From Kiritimatiellales bacterium (GTDB lineage: Bacteria > Verrucomicrobiota > Kiritimatiellia > Kiritimatiellales > Pontiellaceae), in contig JAUUYK010000083.1 in NCBI GenBank assembly GCA_030588285.1, forward strand, positions 1 through 5,516: 5,516 bases of DNA. The letters run 5' to 3'. Numbering within the stretch: the first letter of the stretch is position 1; each line of letters begins with the position of its first letter. This document shows, piece after piece, positions 1-5,516 of this stretch. Below the pieces are notes generated by a model, which saw only the letters and a list, made by a program, of their open reading frames with translations, was not told the DNA's origin and did no database searches. Position numbers and translations under genes: made by a program.

Positions 1-321
1 GGTCGCCACATTATGCGCACAGAGCGGAAATTCGGTCAGACTCGACAGTATATCCGGCCAAAGTTCATGTGGGGTTGGGGCCTGCGCAATCTCATCTCGA
101 AGTACGGTATGCCGACCGCGGGCATGGGGATTGAAAGGCCGTTTCGCATCGACTCGCAACAGACTTTCAAACCTTGAATCCAGATCCACTTTACCATTTT
201 TTAACGAAACCAAACCAATCTGCCACGGTTCACTGGGATATCCCCGCAACGACCCGGTCGTTTCGTAATCCAGCACCGTGATTTCGGCATCAAAAATGGC
301 CATGGTAATATCCATGGCCAT
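1..321 (-). CDS. DnaQ-like DEDDh 3'-5' exonuclease (partial, C-terminus beyond window)
   Basis: Reading the complement from 321 to 1 gives 107 codons with no stop; the rest lies beyond the left edge. The N-terminus carries an Exo I motif, LDYETTG (D18, E20), where two acidic residues bind the catalytic metal. Near the cut end is the start of Exo II, AHNVAT (H103, N104); the Asp expected five residues after the His would be residue 108, just outside the window. Enzymes of this fold degrade single-stranded DNA or RNA ends, as in DNA polymerase III epsilon, DNA proofreading or RNase T. Substrate cannot be told from this fragment. In-frame ATGs lie at 333, 321, 315 and 303. I chose 321 because GGAAG lies 3 bases upstream; the same GGAAG sits 9 bases before 315, so 315 is equally possible. 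The gene follows the aceF stop by about 31 bases on the same strand, so it is probably co-transcribed with the pyruvate dehydrogenase genes. Confidence 0.82.
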   Translation of the reverse strand, partial: MAMDITMAIFDAEITVLDYETTGSLRGYPSEPWQIGLVSLKNGKVDLDSRFESLLRVDAKRPFNPHARGRHTVLRDEIAQAPTPHELWPDILSSLTEFPLCAHNVAT

Positions 322-352
322 TATCTTCCACATCAACGGTGAGGATGCAATT

Positions 353-1591
353 TTATCCTTCCAATGAAATCAGCATCGGCTCCTCGATCGCCTCAACAAT
401 CCAGCGCAGAAAACGTGCTCCATCGGCACCGTCAATAATACGATGGTCGTAGGAAAGCGACAGCGGCATCCGCAAACGCGGCGCACAGAGTTCGTTCTTT
501 CCAATGCATGGATCCATCACGGCCCGACCCACTCCAAGAATGGCAACTTCCGGCGAGTTTACGATGGGCGTGAAAAAAGTTCCGCCGATCCCACCGAGGT
601 TGGTGATGGTGAAGGTTCCGCCCTGCATATCAGCCAAACTAATTTTTCCAGCGCGCGCCTTTTTAGCGATCTCGCCCAAATCCACCGCAATATCGACCAT
701 ATTTTTCTGGTCGGCATCCCGAATCACGGGAACCATCAGGCCTTTCTCGGTATCGACAGCAATGCCAAGGTTATAGAAGTCCTTATAGATGATCTCGCCT
801 TTTTCTGGGTCAATGCTGCAGTTGAAGTTCGGAAATACTTTTAGCGCCGATGCAACAACCTTCATCAGAATGGCCGTGATGGTTAGTTTTGCTCCAGCGG
901 CTTCCGCCTTCGAGGCAAAACGTTTACGCAGTTCTTCGAGTTTGGTGATATCGGCCATGTCGTGCTGGGTCACATGCGGAATGGTGGTCCAGCAATGCGT
1001 CATATGATTCATGGTCGCTTTACGAATGGCGGACATTTTTTCAACACGAACGGCACCCTGAGTTGCCACACTACGCGTTCCGCCACCTTCCAAACCGGCT
1101 TTGGCAAACGCTTTCACATCTTCGAGTGTGATGCGCGCACCGGAATCCGATGGGATAACATTATGGATATCCACACCCAACTCACGCGCCAAGCGCCGAA
1201 CATTTGGTGCCGCCGCAACGGCTTTTACAGTCGGCGAGACCTCGGGAGCCACGGGGGCTGGAGCAGGTGCAACAACCGGCGCGGGCGTTGCTTCGGCAAC
1301 TGGCGCTTCTACCTCCACGGGGGGGGAGGCAGGTTTTTTCGCCGAAGCAGCTTCACCGGCTTCAATCGTGAAGACGAGTTGACCGACTGCAATGGTGTCG
1401 CCTTGCACCACATGAATGGCACTGATGGTTCCGGTGGAGGGCGACGGGATTTCCATACTCGCTTTTCCCGCTTCGATTTCGATGAGTGAATCCCCCTCGT
1501 TAACGCTAGCGCCTACTTCAACCAGAATACCGACGACATCGCCGGATTCAATATTTTCTCCAAGCTCTGGAAGTTTAAATTCTAGTGCCAT
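353..1591 (-). CDS. aceF: Pyruvate dehydrogenase E2, dihydrolipoamide acetyltransferase
   Basis: The 412-residue protein is the core of the cytoplasmic pyruvate dehydrogenase complex and transfers acetyl groups from its lipoyl arm to CoA. Domains in order: one lipoyl domain (about 2-78) with the lipoylated lysine K43 in EAGKASMEIP; an Ala/Pro/Val-rich flexible linker (about 80-126); a peripheral subunit-binding domain (about 128-165, PNVRRLARELGVDIHNVIPS) that docks E1/E3; and the catalytic acyltransferase domain (about 182-410) ending in the active-site motif SYDHRIIDGAD, with H383 and D387. E2 proteins carry one to three lipoyl domains, so this is the short form. The residue before K43 is Gly, where most family members have Asp (DKA). 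The start at 1591 has AGGAG 9 bases upstream, inside the end of aceE, from which it is separated by 4 bases. The linker contains a run of eight C on the coding strand (1319-1326). The gene could in principle serve another 2-oxoacid dehydrogenase, but the adjacent aceE settles pyruvate. Confidence 0.95.
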   Translation of the reverse strand: MALEFKLPELGENIESGDVVGILVEVGASVNEGDSLIEIEAGKASMEIPSPSTGTISAIHVVQGDTIAVGQLVFTIEAGEAASAKKPASPPVEVEAPVAEATPAPVVAPAPAPVAPEVSPTVKAVAAAPNVRRLARELGVDIHNVIPSDSGARITLEDVKAFAKAGLEGGGTRSVATQGAVRVEKMSAIRKATMNHMTHCWTTIPHVTQHDMADITKLEELRKRFASKAEAAGAKLTITAILMKVVASALKVFPNFNCSIDPEKGEIIYKDFYNLGIAVDTEKGLMVPVIRDADQKNMVDIAVDLGEIAKKARAGKISLADMQGGTFTITNLGGIGGTFFTPIVNSPEVAILGVGRAVMDPCIGKNELCAPRLRMPLSLSYDHRIIDGADGARFLRWIVEAIEEPMLISLEG

Positions 1592-1595
1592 GATT

Positions 1596-4247
1596 CTATT
1601 CTCCTACTGGATTGGGTTTATCGGAATCAATGCCCAGTTCTTTGCGGGCTTTTTCCAATTTCTTCTTATCAAATTCACCTTTCGCCGCGAGCGAAGAAAG
1701 GACGGTCCATGCAATGGTGTTGTAATCCACTTCAAAATGCTTCCGCAACGCACGACGCCCATCGGAACGACCAAAGCCATCGGTTCCCAACGAAACCATT
1801 CCGTTCGGCGCCCATTTTGCCAGTGCTCCGGGGAGCACCTTCATATAGTCGGACGCGGCAACCACCGGACCGGCTTCATTTTCGAGGCATTCGGCAAAGT
1901 ACGGTTTCACATTGTTTCCGTTGCGAATTTGTTCCCGTTCCGCATCCTGCGCATCGTTGATCAAGTTTTTATAGCTTGTGACGGACCAAACGTTGGTTTC
2001 AACACCGTAGGTTTCTTTCAGCAAATCGGCCGCCATAACGGCTTGTCGCATGATGGCCCCACTGCCCAAAATCTGCGCCTGTGCTTTTTTCGAAGCTTGG
2101 AATTTGTACATGCCCTTAAGAATACCCTCTTCGCAGTCCTTCGGCTTGGCGGGCTGTGCGTAGTTTTCGTTGAGCAAGGTGATGTAGTAGAAAACCTGTT
2201 CATTTTCGATATACATCCGGCGGATACCATCCTTAACAATCGCGGCCAACTCAAAGGCATAAGCAGGATCGTAAGCCACAAGGTTTGGGATGGTTAGTGC
2301 GGTTACAATACCGTGTCCATCCTGATGTTGCAGTCCTTCACCCGCAAGCGTGGTACGGCCGGCGGTGGCGCCCATCAGGAACCCTTTGCACCGTGCGTCG
2401 CCAGCGAGCCAAGCGAGGTCGGCTATACGCTGGAAACCGAACATGGAATAGTAGGTATAAAATGGAATCGTATTAATGCCGTGGTTTGAATAGGCCGTTC
2501 CGGCCGCAACAAACGAGGAGAACGCTCCGGCTTCGGTGATTCCTTCTTCGAGAATCTGGCCATCCTTCTCTTCTTTATAGAAAAGCAGGTTATCGGCATC
2601 GACCGGTTCGTAGAGCTGACCGGAGTGCGCATAAATCCCAACCTGGCGGAATAGCGCATCCATACCAAACGTGCGGGCTTCGTCGGGAATGATCGGAACA
2701 ATCAGTTTGCCCACGCCCTTATCGGAAAGCAGTTTACTGAGTATCCGAACAAAAACCATCGTGGTAGAGGCTTCGCGATCTGATCCCGCGTCAAATTCCC
2801 CGAAGATTTTATCGGCCGGTTTTCCAATCGGCGTGTACTCCGTGCGTCGGGTCGGCACATGGCCTCCCAGTTCGGAGCGGCGAGCGCGAAGATACTGCAT
2901 TTCCGGACTATCTTCCGGCGGACGGTAAAACGGCACGCTGTCGATCTCTTCGTCGGAAATTGGAATGCTGAAACGGCTGCGGAATTCGCGCAGCGATTCT
3001 TCGTCGAGTTTCTTCTGCGAGTGGGTAATATTCTGCCCTTCGCCGGCACGGCCGAGGCCATAGCCCTTGACGGTTTTTGCCAAAATCACCGTTGGACGAT
3101 CTTTCGTTTCCGACGCCTGCTTATAGGCGGCATACACCTTGGCCGGATCGTGACCGCCCCGGCGCATGCGTTTGAGTTCGGTATCGGAAAGGTGTTCTGC
3201 GAGTTTTTTCAAACGAGGGTCGGTTCCAAAGAAATGTTCGCGCACATAGTCCGCATCTTCCACTGTGTATTTCTGGTATTGGCCATCGACCACTTCGCCC
3301 ATGCGTTTAACGAGAACATCGTCTTCGTCTTTTTCGAGCAACGGATCCCAGCTATCGCCCCAAAGTACCTTAATCACGTTCCAACCGGCGCCGCGGAAAG
3401 AGGCTTCCAGCTCCTGAACAATTTTCCCGTTACCACGAACGGGGCCGTCTAAACGCTGAAGGTTGCAGTTCACCACAAAGGTCAAGTTGTCGAGCTTTTC
3501 GCGAGAGGCCAAATTGATGGCACAGAGAGTTTCTGGCTCGTCCGTTTCGCCGTCGCCGAGGAACGCCCACACCTGCTGATTGGTTGGTTTGCGCAGTCCG
3601 CGGTCTTCCAGATATTTAATAAAACGCGCGTGATAAATCGCCGTGATCGGCCCCAACCCCATCGATACCGTCGGGAACTGCCAGAAGTCAGGCATTAGCC
3701 AGGGATGTGGGTATGAAGAAAGACCGGGCGTGTCGTGCAATTCATGGCGGAAATTATGCAGTTGGTCATCGCTCAAGCGGCCTTCCAGGTAGGCGCGAGC
3801 ATAAACGCCCGGAGACGAATGGCCTTGGAAATAGATGAGGTCGCCGGGGTTATCATCGGTTCGTCCTTTAAAGAAGTGATTAAAACCCACTTCATATAGA
3901 GTAGCGATCGACTGATAGCTCGAAATATGGCCGCCAATACCGTCTTCTTCGCGATTGGCCCGAACCACCATGGCCATGGCATTCCAACGAATCAATCCCT
4001 TGATCCGCCGTTCCATTTCGCGATCGCCCGGATAGGCGGGCTGTTCATCGAGTGGGATCGTGTTTATATAGGGCGTATTCGCAGAGAATGGCAGGCGAAC
4101 ACCTTGGCGGTGCGCACTAACTTGCAGATCATGCAGAATATCCTTCACCCGTTCTGGACCTTCCTTCTCGAGCATTTCGTCCAACGCATCGAGCCAATCC
4201 TGCTTATCGTAGTCCACCTGTGCGGCATCTGAATTATTTGTATCCAT
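1596..4247 (-). CDS. aceE: Pyruvate dehydrogenase E1 component, homodimeric AceE type
   Basis: The 883-residue protein is a full-length homodimeric E1 (the E. coli enzyme has 887). It decarboxylates pyruvate using thiamine diphosphate and reductively acetylates the lipoyl group of E2, feeding acetyl-CoA to the TCA cycle and biosynthesis. The ThDP/Mg motif GDGETDEPE begins at G231 and closes with NCNLQRLDGPV (N260/N262). Residues matching known E. coli active-site positions are H107 and H143 (cofactor/substrate histidines), H409 in the mobile inner loop (NITHSQKK), E572 (cofactor-activating Glu in EGITEAGA) and H641 in GEGLQHQDGHG. The C-terminal transketolase-like domain ends with LGTDGFGRSDGRRALRKHFEVD (about 820-841). 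No truncation or frameshift is seen. The ATG at 4247 has AAGGAAG upstream (AGGA 8 bases from the ATG). The gene is first in the leftward unit and its last codons contain the aceF ribosome-binding site. Its own Shine-Dalgarno can pair with an upstream arm (4275-4281). Confidence 0.97.
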   Translation of the reverse strand: MDTNNSDAAQVDYDKQDWLDALDEMLEKEGPERVKDILHDLQVSAHRQGVRLPFSANTPYINTIPLDEQPAYPGDREMERRIKGLIRWNAMAMVVRANREEDGIGGHISSYQSIATLYEVGFNHFFKGRTDDNPGDLIYFQGHSSPGVYARAYLEGRLSDDQLHNFRHELHDTPGLSSYPHPWLMPDFWQFPTVSMGLGPITAIYHARFIKYLEDRGLRKPTNQQVWAFLGDGETDEPETLCAINLASREKLDNLTFVVNCNLQRLDGPVRGNGKIVQELEASFRGAGWNVIKVLWGDSWDPLLEKDEDDVLVKRMGEVVDGQYQKYTVEDADYVREHFFGTDPRLKKLAEHLSDTELKRMRRGGHDPAKVYAAYKQASETKDRPTVILAKTVKGYGLGRAGEGQNITHSQKKLDEESLREFRSRFSIPISDEEIDSVPFYRPPEDSPEMQYLRARRSELGGHVPTRRTEYTPIGKPADKIFGEFDAGSDREASTTMVFVRILSKLLSDKGVGKLIVPIIPDEARTFGMDALFRQVGIYAHSGQLYEPVDADNLLFYKEEKDGQILEEGITEAGAFSSFVAAGTAYSNHGINTIPFYTYYSMFGFQRIADLAWLAGDARCKGFLMGATAGRTTLAGEGLQHQDGHGIVTALTIPNLVAYDPAYAFELAAIVKDGIRRMYIENEQVFYYITLLNENYAQPAKPKDCEEGILKGMYKFQASKKAQAQILGSGAIMRQAVMAADLLKETYGVETNVWSVTSYKNLINDAQDAEREQIRNGNNVKPYFAECLENEAGPVVAASDYMKVLPGALAKWAPNGMVSLGTDGFGRSDGRRALRKHFEVDYNTIAWTVLSSLAAKGEFDKKKLEKARKELGIDSDKPNPVGE
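1601..1605 (-). promoter_or_regulatory. aceF Shine-Dalgarno embedded in the aceE terminus
   Basis: AGGAG reads on the minus strand 9 bases before the aceF ATG. It lies within the last sense codons of aceE (GTA GGA GAA TAG). With only 4 bases between the aceE stop and the aceF start, ribosomes ending aceE are placed to begin aceF. This suggests translational coupling and matched E1/E2 synthesis; the coupling is inferred from geometry. Confidence 0.7.
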
Positions 4248-4253
4248 ATTTCA

Positions 4254-4281
4254 CTTCCTTAGCTTAAAATAGAAAAGGAAG
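4254..4281 (-). promoter_or_regulatory. Inverted repeat pairing with the aceE Shine-Dalgarno
   Basis: On the minus strand CTTCCTT (4281-4275) is followed after a 14-base loop by its exact complement AAGGAAG (4260-4254), which is the aceE ribosome-binding site. In the mRNA this could form a 7-bp stem hiding the site until something opens it. The complementarity is exact, but a polypyrimidine arm near a purine-rich ribosome-binding site can arise by chance, and the stem is short and A-U rich. A regulatory role is inference. Confidence 0.35.
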
Positions 4282-4353
4282 GTTAAAATAAGACCGAACC
4301 CGTACACAATAAAAAAAAACCAATAAAACCATGAAAACAACCATCGGCTTTAT

Positions 4354-4391
4354 CCCGCCAACCCCATTTACCCCATTTATCCCCCCTTCCC
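4354..4391 (-). other. Predicted G-quadruplex motif on the aceE sense strand
   Basis: Read on the minus strand, five G-tracts follow each other: GGG (4391-4389), GGGGGG (4386-4381), GGGG (4374-4371), GGGG (4365-4362) and GGG (4356-4354). The loops are 2, 6, 5 and 5 bases. Any four consecutive tracts satisfy the usual pattern of G3+ tracts with loops of 1-7. A further GGGG lies at 4405-4402. The cluster is about 107-144 bases upstream of the aceE start, in the sense strand, so it could fold in the non-template DNA or in the leader RNA. Folding and function are not shown by sequence alone. Confidence 0.6.
4362..4379. repeat. Two tandem copies of a 9-base unit CCCCATTTA
   Basis: CCCCATTTA occurs twice head to tail (4362-4370 and 4371-4379) and is followed by TCCCCCC. 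The repeat forms the middle of the G-tract cluster on the opposite strand. Two copies only; it may be a small slippage product and may vary in number between strains. Confidence 0.7.
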
Positions 4392-4393
4392 GT

Positions 4394-4422
4394 ATTTTAC
4401 GCCCCTCAAAAATCGCGCTGAA
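4394..4422 (-). promoter_or_regulatory. Weak candidate sigma-70-like promoter for aceE
   Basis: On the minus strand TAAAAT (4399-4394) matches the -10 consensus at five of six bases, and TTCAGC (4422-4417), 17 bases upstream, matches the -35 at three of six. Transcription would start near 4387, inside the G-tract cluster, giving a leader of about 140 bases. The -35 match is poor, the region is AT-rich, and other starts are possible, so this is tentative. Confidence 0.22.
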
Positions 4423-4552
4423 TACGCACTTAGCAAAAGAAATACGAAAAAAACACCCCTCCAACCCCCGCCAAAACACCAACTTTCTAAACAAATCTAA
4501 AAAACGGCCTCAAATCAACGAAGGGATGTAAGCTTTTATCGGAAGACGGATT

Positions 4553-4591
4553 ATGGTTCTATTCTCCTTCTTTTTAACTGGAGCAGGATAG
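4553..4591 (+). CDS. Possible 12-codon leader ORF upstream of nfo
   Basis: An ATG at 4553 opens a 12-codon frame, [12 protein letters not shown], ending at TAG 4589-4591, one base before the nfo ATG. A GGAAG (4541-4545) sits 7 bases before it, a well-spaced ribosome-binding site. The peptide is hydrophobic, and I recognise no homologue. The frame spans nearly all of an inverted repeat that masks the nfo ribosome-binding site, so its translation could open that structure. Frames this short are common by chance; whether it is translated is unknown. Confidence 0.25.
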   Translation: MVLFSFFLTGAG

Positions 4592-4593
4592 AA
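4557..4593 (+). promoter_or_regulatory. Inverted repeat masking the nfo ribosome-binding site
   Basis: TTCTATTCT (4557-4565) can pair with AGGATAGAA (4585-4593) over nine positions (eight Watson-Crick, one G-U), with a 19-base loop. G4556 and U4594 could add a tenth, G-U, pair. The right arm contains the AGGA nearest the nfo start and reaches the A of its ATG. In another register CTCC (4564-4567) pairs with the second candidate site GGAG (4580-4583). Either fold would limit ribosome access. The pairing is read directly from the sequence; regulation is inferred. Confidence 0.4.
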
Positions 4594-5435
4594 TGAAACG
4601 AATCGGAGCCCATGTGAGCGCCAGCGGCGGCGTTGAAAACGCCCCCCTAAACGCCGCCGCCATCGGAGCAAATGCCTTTGCATTGTTCACCAAAAATCAA
4701 CGGCAATGGGTCGCCAAGCCCTTAACGCCCGAAAGCATCGACGCGTTCAAACAAAACTGTGCCGCGCATAACATCGGACCGGAATACATTCTTCCCCACG
4801 ACAGCTACCTCATCAACCTCGGCCACCCCGAGGCCGAAAAACTGGAAAAATCGCGCGATGCCTTTCTCGATGAACTGCACCGTTGCGAGCAACTCGGGCT
4901 TAAACTGCTCAACTTTCATCCCGGTAGTCATCTTAAACAGATCAGCGAATCTGAATGCCTTTCGCGCATCGCCGAATCCATTAATTGGGCGCTCGACAAA
5001 ACCGAAGGCGTAACCGCTGTGATTGAAAATACGGCCGGGCAAGGCTCCAACCTAGGCTACCGCTTCGAACATTTGGCCGAGATCATCGACCAGGTCGACG
5101 ACAAAGAGCGCGTCGGCGTCTGCCTCGACACCTGCCACACCTTTGTTTCCGGCTACGATCTGCGGACCCCCGAAAACTGTGAAACTATTTTTGCCGACTT
5201 CGAGCGCATCGTCGGGTTTAACTACCTCCGCGGCATGCACCTCAACGGGTCTAAAAAAGAGCTCGGCAGCCGAGTGGATCGTCACCACAGCTTGGAACAG
5301 GGCTTACTCGGGCTGGATATCTTTAAATATATTATGGCCGACCCACGTTTTGATAACATCCCGATGGTGCTCGAAACCACCGACGACACCATCTGGGCGG
5401 AAGAAATTAAACTACTTAGGAGCTATGAGGCATGA
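4593..5435 (+). CDS. nfo: Endonuclease IV (AP endonuclease)
   Basis: The 280-residue protein is a complete endonuclease IV of the AP endonuclease 2 family (TIM barrel, three zinc ions). It cuts the DNA backbone 5' to abasic sites and trims blocked 3' ends during base excision repair in the cytoplasm. All nine metal ligands are present at the same numbering as in E. coli Nfo: H69 (LPHDSY), H109 (NFHPGS), E145 (VIENTAGQG), D179 and H182 (CLDTCHTF), H216 (GMHLNGSK), D229 and H231 (SRVDRHHSL) and E261 (VLETTDD). The N-terminus [12 protein letters not shown] and this numbering fix the start at 4593. Upstream AGGA lies 4 bases and GGAG 9 bases from the ATG. The gene overlaps the next gene by ATGA, indicating a coupled operon. 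No clear promoter or oxidative-stress operator was recognised upstream; an inverted repeat covers its ribosome-binding site. Confidence 0.97.
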   Translation: MKRIGAHVSASGGVENAPLNAAAIGANAFALFTKNQRQWVAKPLTPESIDAFKQNCAAHNIGPEYILPHDSYLINLGHPEAEKLEKSRDAFLDELHRCEQLGLKLLNFHPGSHLKQISESECLSRIAESINWALDKTEGVTAVIENTAGQGSNLGYRFEHLAEIIDQVDDKERVGVCLDTCHTFVSGYDLRTPENCETIFADFERIVGFNYLRGMHLNGSKKELGSRVDRHHSLEQGLLGLDIFKYIMADPRFDNIPMVLETTDDTIWAEEIKLLRSYEA

Positions 5436-5516
5436 GTCTACTCAACAACATTAAAATCATTCTCGTTGAACCGCTCTACGGAGGAAACATTGGCTCCGTC
5501 TGCCGCGCCATGAATA
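5432..5516 (+). CDS. SpoU/TrmH-family RNA methyltransferase, TrmJ-like (partial)
   Basis: Only the first 28 codons are in the window. They read [14 protein letters not shown] followed by [12 protein letters not shown], the N-terminal signature of SpoU (SPOUT) RNA 2'-O-ribose methyltransferases, where a beta strand ending in VEP leads to a conserved NIGSVCRAM substrate-binding segment. The form resembles group 1 (TrmJ/LasT-like), whose TrmJ members methylate tRNA position 32 using S-adenosylmethionine. With the SAM-binding knot off the window, the exact subgroup and target cannot be decided. The start codon overlaps the nfo stop (ATGA, 5432-5435), and AGGAG (spaced 9 bases) lies upstream inside nfo, so it is probably translated from the nfo mRNA. 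Confidence 0.8.
   Translation, partial: MSLLNNIKIILVEPLYGGNIGSVCRAMN

Larger units (their letters stand above)
4248..4592. other. Divergent intergenic region between aceE and nfo
   Basis: This 345-base gap must hold the start signals of both divergent units. It contains no credible protein gene apart from a possible 12-codon nfo leader at its right end. By hand count, 4321-4500 of the plus strand has about 65 C against 14 G. It contains an A9 tract (4311-4319, T9 on the minus strand) with no stem before it, so it is not a terminator. It also holds a tandem 9-base repeat, a G-tract cluster on the minus strand, and two inverted repeats that overlap the ribosome-binding sites of the flanking genes. 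Two overlapping frames (4331-4531 plus, 4264-4494 minus) look fortuitous. A match to the PdhR operator is not seen. Confidence 0.85.

Noticed and set aside
1416..2297. Long open frame on the plus strand (293 codons) and others such as 2859-3452 and 962-1489
   Set aside because: They lie antisense to aceE and aceF, and have no recognisable domains. Frames of this length arise readily opposite GC-balanced, strongly coding genes.
4311..4319. T9 run on the minus strand as a rho-independent terminator
   Set aside because: No GC-rich inverted repeat precedes it in the minus direction; there is also no gene upstream on that strand to terminate.
4300..4330. A PdhR-like operator (ATTGGT half site on the minus strand near 4317-4327)
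   Set aside because: Only one half is present and no matching ACCAAT arm lies at the proper spacing, so I do not call an operator.
4264..4494. 76-codon minus-strand frame with a hydrophobic tail in the gap
   Set aside because: It starts at TTG with no ribosome-binding site, overlaps the G-tract cluster and would be antisense to the other gap frame; the hydrophobic stretch follows from T-rich sequence.
4331..4531. 66-codon plus-strand frame in the gap
   Set aside because: Low-complexity, Pro/Lys/Asn-rich product generated by the C-runs and A-runs; no ribosome-binding site of note before 4331 and no family resemblance.
4529..4565. A sigma-70 promoter for nfo (TATTCT at 4560-4565 or TATGGT at 4552-4557)
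   Set aside because: Neither candidate -10 has a recognisable -35 at 16-18 bases; AT-rich sequence gives such matches by chance.

Overview
The window is an ordinary-looking bacterial chromosomal segment. It holds two divergent transcription units separated by one 345-base gap (4248-4592). No RNA gene, insertion sequence, phage gene or CRISPR array is visible. The proteins do not identify the species. A homodimeric AceE-type E1 of 883 residues, paired with a short E2 carrying a single lipoyl domain, occurs in Proteobacteria, Actinobacteria and some Planctomycetes/Verrucomicrobia/Kiritimatiellota lineages. The style of the E2 and of the partial genes makes me lean weakly towards the last group, but this is a guess.

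Leftward unit (minus strand, read from 4247 down to 1): aceE (pyruvate dehydrogenase E1, 1596-4247), then aceF (dihydrolipoamide acetyltransferase E2, 353-1591) after only 4 bases, then the start of a DEDDh-type 3'-5' exonuclease (from 321, cut by the window edge) after about 31 bases. AceE decarboxylates pyruvate and loads acetyl groups on the lipoyl arm of AceF, which passes them to CoA. The E3 subunit (lpd) that reoxidises the arm is not in the window, and the next gene downstream is the exonuclease rather than lpd.

Rightward unit (plus strand): nfo (endonuclease IV, 4593-5435), a zinc AP endonuclease with all nine metal ligands. It overlaps by 4 bases (ATGA) the start of a SpoU/TrmH-family RNA methyltransferase gene that runs off the right edge.

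The most interesting part is the gap between the units. Its plus strand is very C-rich and G-poor. On the minus strand, which is the aceE mRNA sense, five G-tracts fit a G-quadruplex motif next to a weak candidate aceE promoter. The ribosome-binding site of each divergent gene can pair with an upstream complementary arm (7 bp for aceE; 9 bp including one G-U for nfo). The nfo arm pair lies almost exactly within a possible 12-codon leader ORF with its own Shine-Dalgarno sequence, which ends one base before the nfo start codon. These are sequence observations with inferred function. I see no convincing evidence for a wholly new multi-gene system.
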